A program made the position numbers and the translations under genes. The notes under the pieces were generated by a model. It worked only from the letters and a program-made list of their open reading frames with translations. It was not told where the DNA came from and searched no databases. Of a stretch of DNA of 6,489 nt, positions 1 to 6,037 are shown in pieces; within the stretch, counting starts at the first letter, position 1; the number at the start of each line of letters is the position of its first letter. This DNA comes from CAYXWM01 sp964392115 (lineage in GTDB: Bacteria > Bacillota > Clostridia > Lachnospirales > WRBF01), in NCBI GenBank assembly GCA_964392115.1, contig CAYMOU010000113.1, positions 1-6,489 on the forward strand, written 5' to 3'.

Positions 1-59
1 ACACTCTTCCTTTTTACGGACTGTATAACGTCAGCGGAAAACAGGGCTTTAGTTATTAA
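1..59 (+). other. possible C-terminal end of an upstream gene (unresolved)
   Basis: Two frames are open from the left edge. One ends at the TAA at 57-59 after a short peptide (TLPFYGLYNVSGKQGFSY); the other runs to a TGA at 97-99. Either could be the tail of a gene cut by the window edge, but both are too short to identify. The first reads more like ordinary protein. I cannot exclude that the stretch is non-coding. Confidence 0.2.
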
Positions 60-280
60 TAAGCACTTATCGGTATTGAAAGTAAATATGTTTTTCTGAA
101 CCTTAGAAATTTTTTCTAACAAGTAATACCTTTTACAATGTAAATTGCTCGGTTTATCAATAATGGGAAGTTTTATAGTTGAAAACCTCTACATGCAATC
201 GATAGTGTATATCAAGATCATTTGAAATTATATATGCTTTTTATAAAGATGCTGTCGGCAATCAAAAAAAGTCATCTTCA
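60..280. other. spacer with no supported gene
   Basis: About 220 bases of AT-rich sequence. No start with a convincing ribosome binding site is visible. A frame open from 127 to a TGA at 220-222 encodes about 31 residues, including MGSFIVENLYMQSIVYIKII. The frame of the downstream membrane gene is open from 206. Together these hint that the membrane gene once began further upstream, but joining them would require an arbitrary frame change. No promoter hexamers were recognised with confidence. Confidence 0.35.
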
Positions 281-688
281 TTGAATGGAAGAGATAGGAT
301 TGTGCTGGCGGTTAAGAGTATAATTGAATTGTTGGTTTTGTATTCTATAGTTTACAGCATAGTTCAACAAAAGTGGATCATTGAATTTATGTTTTTGGGA
401 CGTGATTTTGACAATTTAATTGTTAATGATTACGCGTTTTTACAAGTGCTATTCAAAAGTTTTAGCATCGCTTCTCTTTTGGGCGTATCATCGCATATCA
501 AAATGACAGCAATTCAATATTTTTCATTTAATTGCGCAAGTCATCTACAGACTCTAATTGACAACTTTTTTGTATCTTTACAGTCATTAACCACTCTTGT
601 GATAACATTATTTAGTTTTGCTCGTTATTTCGGAGAAAACAAGTCTGATGAGATCGAGTTATACACTCAAGATTTCCATAATGTTTAA
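281..688 (+). CDS. small hydrophobic membrane protein of unknown family
   Basis: I do not recognise this gene. The 135-residue reading has three strongly hydrophobic stretches: about residues 11-29 (VKSIIELLVLYSIVYSIVQ), 54-70, and 93-115 (NFFVSLQSLTTLVITLFSF). A short charged tail (GENKSDEIELYTQDFHNV) follows. This suggests a multi-pass inner-membrane protein. The spacing of hydrophobic segments is loosely reminiscent of small ion-channel-like proteins, but I see no TxGYG-type selectivity filter, so that is only a thought. The start is uncertain. The TTG at 281 has no ribosome binding site. A GTG at 302 lies behind GGAAGAG (287-293) and would start directly with MLAVKSII. The frame also stays open upstream to 206 with protein-like sequence (FEIIYAFYKDAVGNQKKSSS), so the gene may be 5'-truncated or broken. 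Its stop codon lies inside the first copy of the hairpin repeat. Confidence 0.5.
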   Translation: MNGRDRIVLAVKSIIELLVLYSIVYSIVQQKWIIEFMFLGRDFDNLIVNDYAFLQVLFKSFSIASLLGVSSHIKMTAIQYFSFNCASHLQTLIDNFFVSLQSLTTLVITLFSFARYFGENKSDEIELYTQDFHNV

Positions 689-720
689 GAGGACAGGCTA
701 ATAGCAATAATCGGCAGTTC
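676..720 (+). repeat. hairpin-forming spacer repeat, copy A
   Basis: The core 679-711 matches copy B at 3952-3987 nearly throughout. Both contain ATGTTTAAGA, then GGACAGGC, then TAGCAATAAT, with only a few indels and substitutions. The ends pair imperfectly (CCATAATG at 676-683 with CAATAATCGG at 705-714), leaving the conserved middle as a loop of about 21 nt. It overlaps the last codons and stop of the upstream membrane gene and lies about 150 bp before the TIR gene. See copies B and C. Confidence 0.55.
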
Positions 721-800
721 ACCTATAAAACATTAGGTGCGAAGGGTTAATTTCTGGGTATGATTATAGTTATACTTAGAGACGTAGTTCCCAATCAGTA

Positions 801-845
801 TTAACTTAAAGGGATATTAAACACGTTCAGCCGAAAGTTATAAAA
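801..845 (+). repeat. inverted repeat and AGCCGAAA motif upstream of the TIR gene
   Basis: TAACTT (802-807) and AAGTTA (835-840) form a 6-bp inverted repeat with a 27-nt loop. The right half contains GTTCAGCCGAAAGTTATAAAA (825-845, 21 bases reported as position plus core AGCCGAAA). This resembles 5961-5979 just before the zinc-ribbon gene. It may be a leader or operator element of the TIR gene or a recombination remnant; function is unknown. Confidence 0.35.
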
Positions 846-866
846 TCATAGGGAAAGAGGGGCGCA

Positions 867-3779
867 ATGGACAGTAAAAAGGATTTTTTTATAAGTTATA
901 CAGCAGATGATAAGCAATGGGCTAAGTGGATTGCGGGAGTTTTAGAAGAAAATGGCTACACAACAGCTATTCAGGCTTGGGATTTCAAACCAGGAGATAA
1001 TTTTGTTCTAAATATGCATAAAGCTTTGCAAAACACAGAAAGGTTTATTGCTGTTTTATCAAAAAACTATTTGTCATCACTTTATTGCCAAGCAGAATGG
1101 ACAGCGGCGTTTACAAAAGATCCGAACAGCGAAAAGGCTCTGTTTATACCTGTAAGAGTTTCGGATATAGAGCCAGATGGTCTTCTCGCCGCTATTATTT
1201 ATATAGACTTGTTTGGTGTTGATGAGAAAGAGGCAATTAAGAAATTATTGAATGCTTTGAGCGATACAGTAAATCCAAGGAACAAACCTGGATTTCCAGG
1301 AACAGCGAAACCTAAATTTCCAGGGCAACTTCCATATAATAACTTACCATTCATAAAAAATATTCACTTCACAGGTAGGAATGACATAATAAATAAAATT
1401 AAGGATAAATTTCAAAATATACATGATCTTTCAATTGCACAGGCAATTTCGGGTTTAGGTGGGATAGGCAAAACTCAAATAGCTCTTGAATATGCATATA
1501 GGTTTGCTCATAATTATGATTTAATATGGTGGATAAATGCCGAGAATACACAAAGTGTTATTAAAGACTTTACCGATTTTGCTTTAGGGCAAGGGCTTAT
1601 AGCCAAAGAACAAGCTGAAGAGTCTATAATTATAAATATCGTAATAAATTGGATGGATTCGCACGAGAAGTGGTTATTTATATATGATAATATTGAGAAC
1701 TATAAAGAAATAGAGTCATATCTACCTAAAAACAACAGAGGAAATATTCTTATGACTTCAAGGAATACTCATTTTCATATAGGTGAAAAAATTGATGTTG
1801 AAGTATTTGGTGAAAATGAATCAATGGAATTTTTAGAGAAAAGAACGAACATTATTGATAAGGATACCTCTAGTGAATTGGCGAAAAGGCTTGGATTTCT
1901 TCCGCTTGCATTAGAACAGGCTGCAGCCTATATTAAGGAGAACGGCAAAACTTATAAGGATTACTTAAAATTGCTAGATGATTATGGCTTAGATGTTTTT
2001 GATGAAGATGGTTACATTACGGATTATACGAAACCTGTTACCGCTACATGGAACATATCAATTGATAAAGTAAATATGGAGAGCGCAAAGCAAATACTTT
2101 ATTTGTTTTCCTATTTTGCACCAGAAGATATAGAACTTGCGCTATTTGTAAAATGTAGTGAGATGCTCCCAGAGCCATTAAAAAACGAAATAGACAATAG
2201 GCTAAAGCAAAACAAAATAGTATCTGAGTTAGCTAAATATTCGTTAATTGCAATAAAAGATAACAAAATCAATATACATAGACTTTTGCAAGAAGTTATC
2301 CGCAAAAGTATCCAAGGAAACACTCAATGGCTTCATTATTGTTTTGAAATGGTGGAAAAAACATCTGATTATGATAATTCACGTGCAAAATTTTTGAAAG
2401 ATGTCCCACATACTATCTCCGTGTTGGATGCGGCTTTTAAATGCTTACAGCAAACGGATAACCAGAAAAGAATAGCTGTAGTCTATGCTAAAATAGGCAA
2501 AGGATTTAATGAATTGGGTTCATATCTACAAGCCTTGGCATATTACAACAAAGCTTTAGTTATCCGCAAAAAAATGCTGGGCGAAGAGCATCCTTCCACT
2601 GCAGCTACCTTGAGTGATACTGCATTAGTATATAATAATAATGGCGATTACTCCAAGGCTTTGGAATGTTGTTATAAGGCTTTAGCCATTAATGAAAAGT
2701 TATTGGGCGAAGAGCATCCCTCAACCGCAACTACCTATAACAACATTGCATTAGTATATGATAGTCTGGGAGATTATCACAAGGCTTTGGAATGGTATCA
2801 TAAGGCCTTAGTTATCGATGAGAAGGTATATGGCAAAGAGAATACTTCTACCGCCACCGTCTATAACAACATTGGGGCGGTATGTGATGTTATGGGGGAT
2901 TACCCCAGTGCTTTGGATTGGTTTCAGAAGGCTTTAGCCATCCGTGAAAAGATACTAGGTAAAGAACACTCTATCACTTCTGATACCTATAACAACATTG
3001 CATCCATGTATGATCATCAAGGAGATTATCCCAAAGCTTTAGAATATTACCATAAGGCTTTAGTCATTAAGGAAAAGGTACTGGGCGAAGAGCATCCTAT
3101 CACGATCACAATCTATAGCAACATGGCATTAGTTTATGATAAGCTGGGAGATTACCCCAAGGCTTTAGAACTGAATCAGAAGGCTTTAGTCATCCGTGAA
3201 AAGGTACTTGGCAAAAATCATCCTAACACTGCAACCACCTACAATAACATTGCGTTAGTATATGATAATTTGAGAGATTACCCCAAGGCTTTGGAATGGT
3301 ATCAGAAGGCCCTAGACATCTGTGAAAAGGTACTTGGCAAAGAGCATCCATTCACGGCCAACATCTTTAACAACATTGCAGCAATATATTATTCTCAAGG
3401 AGATTATCCAAAAGCCCTAGAGTGGTATCAGAAGGCTTTAGCCATTCGTGAAAAGGTACTTGGTAAAGGTAATCCTGAAACTGCTACAACATATAGCAAC
3501 ATTGCAGTAGTATATTGTAATAAAGCAGATTACCCCGAGGCTTTAGAATGGCAACAGAAAGCTTTAGTTATCCGTGAAAAGATACTGGGTAAAGATCATT
3601 CTGACACCGCTACCTCCTACAACAACATTGCAGTAGTATATTATAGCATAGGAGATTATCCAAAGGCTTTGGAATGGTTTCAGAAGGCCTTGGTTATCTA
3701 TGAAAAGGTGCTTGGTAAAAACCATCCTAACACAAAAAACGTATTGAAGAATATCGGTAAAATAAAATTGGTTCGCTAA
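867..3779 (+). CDS. TIR / NB-ARC-like STAND NTPase / TPR protein (NLR-like immune receptor)
   Basis: This intact 970-aa cytoplasmic protein starts at an ATG behind AGAGGGG (856-862). Residues 5-135 are a TIR domain (DFFISYTADD; C74 and E77 in SSLYCQAEW, with E77 at the position of the catalytic glutamate of NADase TIRs). A Pro/Gly-rich linker (139-157) contains a small duplication. Residues about 160-480 are a STAND ATPase: Walker A GLGGIGKT (196-203), Walker B WLFIYDN (269-275), sensor-type ILMTSR (294-299), GLPL-like LGFLPLALEQAAAYI (342-356), and an MHD-like H471 in NIHRLLQEVIR. Residues 544-963 are ten TPRs of exactly 42 residues, ending seven residues before the stop. By family knowledge, the TPRs sense a ligand, the STAND core oligomerises, and the TIR hydrolyses NAD+ or makes a cyclic signal, commonly in antiphage abortive infection. 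That role is inferred. No promoter was identified with confidence. The gene stands alone, 178 bp after the membrane gene and 341 bp before the next. Confidence 0.95.
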   Translation: MDSKKDFFISYTADDKQWAKWIAGVLEENGYTTAIQAWDFKPGDNFVLNMHKALQNTERFIAVLSKNYLSSLYCQAEWTAAFTKDPNSEKALFIPVRVSDIEPDGLLAAIIYIDLFGVDEKEAIKKLLNALSDTVNPRNKPGFPGTAKPKFPGQLPYNNLPFIKNIHFTGRNDIINKIKDKFQNIHDLSIAQAISGLGGIGKTQIALEYAYRFAHNYDLIWWINAENTQSVIKDFTDFALGQGLIAKEQAEESIIINIVINWMDSHEKWLFIYDNIENYKEIESYLPKNNRGNILMTSRNTHFHIGEKIDVEVFGENESMEFLEKRTNIIDKDTSSELAKRLGFLPLALEQAAAYIKENGKTYKDYLKLLDDYGLDVFDEDGYITDYTKPVTATWNISIDKVNMESAKQILYLFSYFAPEDIELALFVKCSEMLPEPLKNEIDNRLKQNKIVSELAKYSLIAIKDNKINIHRLLQEVIRKSIQGNTQWLHYCFEMVEKTSDYDNSRAKFLKDVPHTISVLDAAFKCLQQTDNQKRIAVVYAKIGKGFNELGSYLQALAYYNKALVIRKKMLGEEHPSTAATLSDTALVYNNNGDYSKALECCYKALAINEKLLGEEHPSTATTYNNIALVYDSLGDYHKALEWYHKALVIDEKVYGKENTSTATVYNNIGAVCDVMGDYPSALDWFQKALAIREKILGKEHSITSDTYNNIASMYDHQGDYPKALEYYHKALVIKEKVLGEEHPITITIYSNMALVYDKLGDYPKALELNQKALVIREKVLGKNHPNTATTYNNIALVYDNLRDYPKALEWYQKALDICEKVLGKEHPFTANIFNNIAAIYYSQGDYPKALEWYQKALAIREKVLGKGNPETATTYSNIAVVYCNKADYPEALEWQQKALVIREKILGKDHSDTATSYNNIAVVYYSIGDYPKALEWFQKALVIYEKVLGKNHPNTKNVLKNIGKIKLVR
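1284..1331 (+). repeat. 24-bp tandem duplication in the TIR-NTPase linker
   Basis: 1284-1307 and 1308-1331 are adjacent 24-bp units encoding KPGFPGTA and KPKFPGQL. They share AAACCT and ATTTCCAGG. The unit is a multiple of three, so the frame is kept. It lies in the flexible linker between the TIR and nucleotide-binding domains, where length change should be tolerated. Confidence 0.7.
2496..3755 (+). repeat. ten tandem 126-bp TPR-coding repeats
   Basis: Ten consecutive units of exactly 126 bp each encode one 42-residue TPR with the pattern YNNIALVYD..GDYPKALEW..KALVIREKVLGKEHP.TAT. No unit has an insertion or deletion, and 10 x 126 = 1260 bp fills the interval to the last seven codons. Similarity extends to DNA (for example GATTACCCCAAGGCTTT recurs with few changes in units 4-9), pointing to expansion or homogenisation by recombination. 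The first unit and units 2-3 are the most diverged. Differences cluster at positions such as EW/EY/EL, the helix-turn before GDY, and the residues after HP. Confidence 0.95.
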
Positions 3780-3823
3780 TATTTGGGTATGTAGTCAGTG
3801 AAAATTAGCTTCCATTTTCCATA

Positions 3824-3879
3824 TAACGCTGAATTCATTCATTGCGCCTTAGCCTCCAAAGCTGTGTGAATTGCCGTTA
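3824..3879. repeat. 56-bp imperfect palindrome with attC-like geometry
   Basis: TAACG (3824-3828) pairs with CGTTA (3875-3879) and AATTCA (3832-3837) pairs with TGAATT (3867-3872). The two stems are separated by unpaired CTG and GC. The apex is about 29 nt and contains a small AGC/GCT stem. Integron attC sites have this plan: an outer AAC...GTT box pair, an unpaired central spacer, an inner box pair and a variable apex. However, the sequences around the boxes (ATATAAC and GTTACTA) fit the RYYYAAC / GTTRRRY consensus only partly. There is no T-tract, so a terminator is unlikely. Confidence 0.4.
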
Positions 3880-3940
3880 CTATGCATGGGCTGGTGTTGA
3901 GCGCATCTGACAATCTGTAATTAGTGGTATCTGCTATTGA

Positions 3941-3998
3941 CCAAATGAATATTATGTTTAAGATGGACAGGCAAATATAGCAATAATGTGTAATTTGG
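3941..3998 (+). repeat. hairpin-forming spacer repeat, copy B
   Basis: The outer arms CCAAAT (3941-3946) and ATTTGG (3993-3998) pair perfectly. After an unpaired spacer, the inner arms ATTAT-G (3951-3956) and C-ATAAT (3981-3987) pair with one bulged A. The loop carries the sequence shared with copy A. 3978-3995 (TAGCAATAATGTGTAATT) is identical over 18 bp to 6382-6399 in copy C. The outer arms differ from those of copy C but still pair, which suggests the fold is maintained. Confidence 0.6.
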
Positions 3999-4120
3999 TT
4001 TGTGATGATTTTGGATAACCGTCTACGATTGTGACAAGTGATTTTGGAATGTCGAATGTAAAGACTCTAGTATTTATTTACGTATATTTTTAAGCCTTAT
4101 ATAATATGTGGAGGCCTGAT

Positions 4121-4395
4121 ATGATTGCAGTAAAAGAAAATATTATTGACTTTATACGAAACAACATAAAGGCCACCCTATCATTAAATGCCATAAGGCA
4201 ACTGAACAACGACTCATGGAAGCAATCCAAAGCACTAATTTATATGTTGAATCAAAAAATGGTAATGAAAGAATTTTTTGTTTACTACTGCCAACAAAAC
4301 AAAGTAGTTCTGCCTTCATACGAATATCAAAGAATAAAGAGCATTGGAATACAGTTAAAGCTTTATTTAGGGATGTTAATGTTGAAGAAGCTTAG
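4121..4395 (+). pseudogene. N-terminal part of the broken DUF3825-type gene
   Basis: Translation most likely starts at the ATG at 4121, six bases after GGAGG. The first 27 codons read MIAVKENIIDFIRNNIKATL onward. From about 4201 the credible frame is the one shifted back by one base: TEQRLMEAIQSTNLYVESKN, continuing to VEEA and a TAG at 4393-4395. The unshifted frame runs open to 4402, but its later part has out-of-frame composition. Inserting one base in CAACTG at 4199-4204 joins the two. A second lost base near 4390-4395 (GCTTAG) would join this piece to ASNTFVGWDTAKYEYVG and onward to the middle part. No domain was recognised in this roughly 91-residue region. Whether the breaks are real or sequencing errors cannot be told from here. 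Confidence 0.6.
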
Positions 4396-4422
4396 CATCT
4401 AATACATTTGTCGGATGGGATA

Positions 4423-4632
4423 CTGCAAAATATGAATATGTCGGGCCGGATTTTCTTGACGAGAGCGTAGTCCGAAANNNNNNNNNNNNNNNNNNNNNNN
4501 NNNNNNNNNNNNNNNNNNNNNNNNNNNNNNNNNNNNNNNNNNNNNNNNNNNNNNNNNNNNNNNNNNNNNNNNNNNNNCTGCAAAATATGAATATGTCGGG
4601 CCGGATTTTCTTGACGAGAGCGTAGTCCGAAA
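4423..4632. other. assembly gap: 100 Ns between two identical 55-bp ends
   Basis: 4423-4477 and 4578-4632 are identical over 55 bp, separated by exactly 100 Ns (4478-4577). Identical contig ends of this size are typical of de Bruijn assemblies, where adjoining contigs overlap by the k-mer length and a scaffolder inserts a fixed N run. Removing the Ns and one copy leaves an open frame through the junction (AKYEYVGPDFLDESVVRKMV), so no real sequence is probably missing. Confidence 0.9.
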
Positions 4633-4633
4633 G

Positions 4634-5416
4634 ATGGTTGAAGAAAATTATGGCGTTTATAGAGATCGCCCATATCATCCAAGTGTGTTTGGGTTTAGCG
4701 CTGAAACATGGAAACTGGGGATTGTTAAACATATTCTTGATGCTTATAATCTTGAGTATGCTCAAAAGAAGGTTGTAGAAGCCTCATTAAATTGGTGTGT
4801 CTGTAATATTGGTTTAACAAATGCAAACCGAGAAACGTTGTATCTGTTAATAAATATGAATAGTTGCGTTTATGATTTAAGTACTTTGGCACGCATTGCA
4901 ATAGATTACCCTGACGCTAAAGAAGTCCTTATTACTGGGATATTAGAATGTAATCCAAAAGAGAGAAATCATAATGGTTCTCTAGGGTATCCATTACTAC
5001 CATCGTGGTCTTTCTGCCCAGATGAACAATACAAGTTTTTACAAAAACTGTTACTCCCAGAACGATGGTGTTTTGCAAATGATGAAAATACAGTAGAAAA
5101 TGAGCTAAAGGCGATAAAAAAATATATAGAAAATACATATGTTAGATTACTATGGGAAAACAAAGTGCTTATCATTAATCGTCATAAGAGCATTGCAAAA
5201 AATCTGACAGAGGCTCAGTGGGCAGTATTTAATACTGGACTCGTAAATAAGAATTATAGGGCCCTCTACGCAGTTTTTCGGTTGAATGACCAAGAAGTCC
5301 CAATATGGAGATTGGATTGCTTTCAAGTGGCTGGCCAAGGTGCTATGCATAGCGTTCCATACCCAACTGAGCGAGCCAATTATCTTAGATTAAAACAAGA
5401 CATGTTTATGACATAA
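4634..5416 (+). CDS. middle part of the broken DUF3825-type gene
   Basis: This 260-codon frame has no ribosome binding site at its ATG and stays open upstream through the 55-bp repeat, so it is an internal fragment. Residues about 133-220 match DUF3825 as I remember it: FLQKLLLPERWCFAND, then the helix KAIKKYIENTYVRLLWENKV, then the beta-strand motif QWAVFNTGLVNKNYRALYAV. Residues 53-72 (NWCVCNIGLTNANRETLYLL) look like a diverged second copy of that motif. The frame ends at the TAA at 5414-5416, but protein-like sequence (VYDITVSSAKNPD) continues one base back from about 5404, so a base is probably lost near 5402-5405. DUF3825 has no established biochemical role; members occur in bacterial accessory regions. 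With one repeat copy removed and three bases restored the whole protein would be about 559 aa. Confidence 0.75.
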   Translation: MVEENYGVYRDRPYHPSVFGFSAETWKLGIVKHILDAYNLEYAQKKVVEASLNWCVCNIGLTNANRETLYLLINMNSCVYDLSTLARIAIDYPDAKEVLITGILECNPKERNHNGSLGYPLLPSWSFCPDEQYKFLQKLLLPERWCFANDENTVENELKAIKKYIENTYVRLLWENKVLIINRHKSIAKNLTEAQWAVFNTGLVNKNYRALYAVFRLNDQEVPIWRLDCFQVAGQGAMHSVPYPTERANYLRLKQDMFMT

Positions 5417-5418
5417 CA

Positions 5419-5952
5419 GTGTCTAGCGCAAAAAATCCTGATATTTATATTGAACACATTCTAATGGATAATTTTGACAGATTGCCCGAAATAGCGCAAA
5501 AAAAGTATCTTGGGAATGATTATAATAGATATCTGACAGCTACTTATTCAGAAAAAGAACAGATTCGTAAAAACCGCCCTACAAACGCAAAAAACAACTT
5601 ATGTTCATTATTCAGGAATGCGTTGGAAAAATCAATTAACCGTGCAGAGTGGAATTACCGGACAGGGGTTCCCATGTACTATATACGTGAAGATGAAATG
5701 ACGATATTGCTTCCAATAGCATTTGCATATGAATTTACTCTCTCTGACAATTGGGAAAATGAAAGCGATGACTTACCTTGTGACCTCGCTCTTGCAATGC
5801 AGCTACAAACGATTGGGGAAAATCAAAAGTATGTTGCAAGAACAATATTCACTTTAGATATGGCATATAGAGATGCCCGGCTTATTACTCGCCCAAGCAG
5901 TGATTGGTTGTCAGCCGAATTGATAGATTCTATTATGGAAGATGATGAGTAG
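5419..5952 (+). CDS. C-terminal part of the broken DUF3825-type gene
   Basis: This 177-codon frame could begin at a GTG at 5419, two bases after the previous stop. There is no ribosome binding site and the frame is open upstream to 5389, so I read it as the downstream half of the same gene. It carries recognisable DUF3825 landmarks: IEHILMDNFDRLPE (11-24), WNYRTGVPMYYIREDEMTIL (78-97), and RTIFTLDMAYRDARLITRPS (141-160) followed by SDWL. The last block is the most characteristic of the family. The protein looks cytoplasmic, with no signal peptide or membrane segment, and ends in an acidic tail (SIMEDDE). An alternative is that the two halves are separate, translationally coupled subunits. I think this less likely because family members carry both halves in one chain. 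Confidence 0.75.
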   Translation: MSSAKNPDIYIEHILMDNFDRLPEIAQKKYLGNDYNRYLTATYSEKEQIRKNRPTNAKNNLCSLFRNALEKSINRAEWNYRTGVPMYYIREDEMTILLPIAFAYEFTLSDNWENESDDLPCDLALAMQLQTIGENQKYVARTIFTLDMAYRDARLITRPSSDWLSAELIDSIMEDDE

Positions 5953-5960
5953 TGATTTAA

Positions 5961-5979
5961 GTTAGCCGAAAATATAAAC
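5961..5979 (+). repeat. AGCCGAAA motif, second copy
   Basis: GTTAGCCGAAAATATAAAC resembles 825-845 upstream of the TIR gene, allowing two single-base gaps. A weaker match, GTCAGCGGAAAAC, occurs at 30-42. All lie in spacers ahead of a gene. AAGTT (5959-5963) and AACTT (5977-5981) could close a small hairpin around it. Function is unknown and the similarity is short. Confidence 0.3.
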
Positions 5980-6023
5980 TTTTAACCTATAAAGCCAAGG
6001 TTGTAGTATGATGTTAATTTATT

Positions 6024-6030
6024 AGGAGGA
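6024..6030 (+). promoter_or_regulatory. strong ribosome binding site of the zinc-ribbon gene
   Basis: AGGAGGA lies seven bases upstream of the ATG at 6038. It fixes the start of a gene whose reading frame breaks only four codons later, and so argues that the break is recent or artefactual. Confidence 0.75.
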
Positions 6031-6037
6031 GAAAATC

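Larger units (their letters stand above)
3780..4120. other. 341-bp spacer after the TIR gene
   Basis: No gene of credible length is present. It holds a 56-bp imperfect palindrome (3824-3879) and copy B of the hairpin repeat (3941-3998), both listed separately. At its right end is the ribosome binding site GGAGG (4110-4114), six bases before the ATG at 4121. A perfect TATAAT (4100-4105) is too close to that ribosome binding site to serve it as a promoter. No U-tract terminator follows the TIR gene. Confidence 0.6.

Noticed and set aside
747..776. TTAATT...TATACT promoter upstream of the TIR gene
   Set aside because: The -10-like box is fair but the -35 box is poor and the spacing is 18 bp. 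In such AT-rich sequence this occurs easily by chance.
2111..2323. Minus-strand 70-aa ORF inside the TIR gene
   Set aside because: Shadow of a strongly coding region; no ribosome binding site and no sensible composition.
2496..3755. The regular 126-bp repeats as a CRISPR array or satellite
   Set aside because: They are an in-frame coding TPR array without the repeat-spacer alternation of CRISPR.
4100..4105. TATAAT as a promoter for the DUF3825 gene
   Set aside because: A transcript starting 6-8 bases downstream would begin inside the ribosome binding site at 4110-4114, and there is no TTGACA-like box at the right distance.
4106..4402. 98-codon ORF taken as a free-standing gene
   Set aside because: Only its first part, from the ATG at 4121 with GGAGG ahead, reads as real protein. 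After about 4201 the neighbouring frame is clearly the protein-like one, so the ORF is a composite of true and shadow sequence.
4423..4632. The 55-bp duplicate as a biological direct repeat or insertion scar
   Set aside because: Its perfect identity, exact placement against both ends of a 100-N run and coding continuity after collapse fit an assembly artefact far better.
4376..4765. Minus-strand ORFs running through the N gap
   Set aside because: They depend on unknown bases, repeat the 55-bp duplicate, have no ribosome binding site and lie opposite the DUF3825 frame.
5419..5421. GTG as a genuine start of a separate translationally coupled gene
   Set aside because: No ribosome binding site, the frame is open upstream, and DUF3825 landmarks span the junction. 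Kept only as an alternative.
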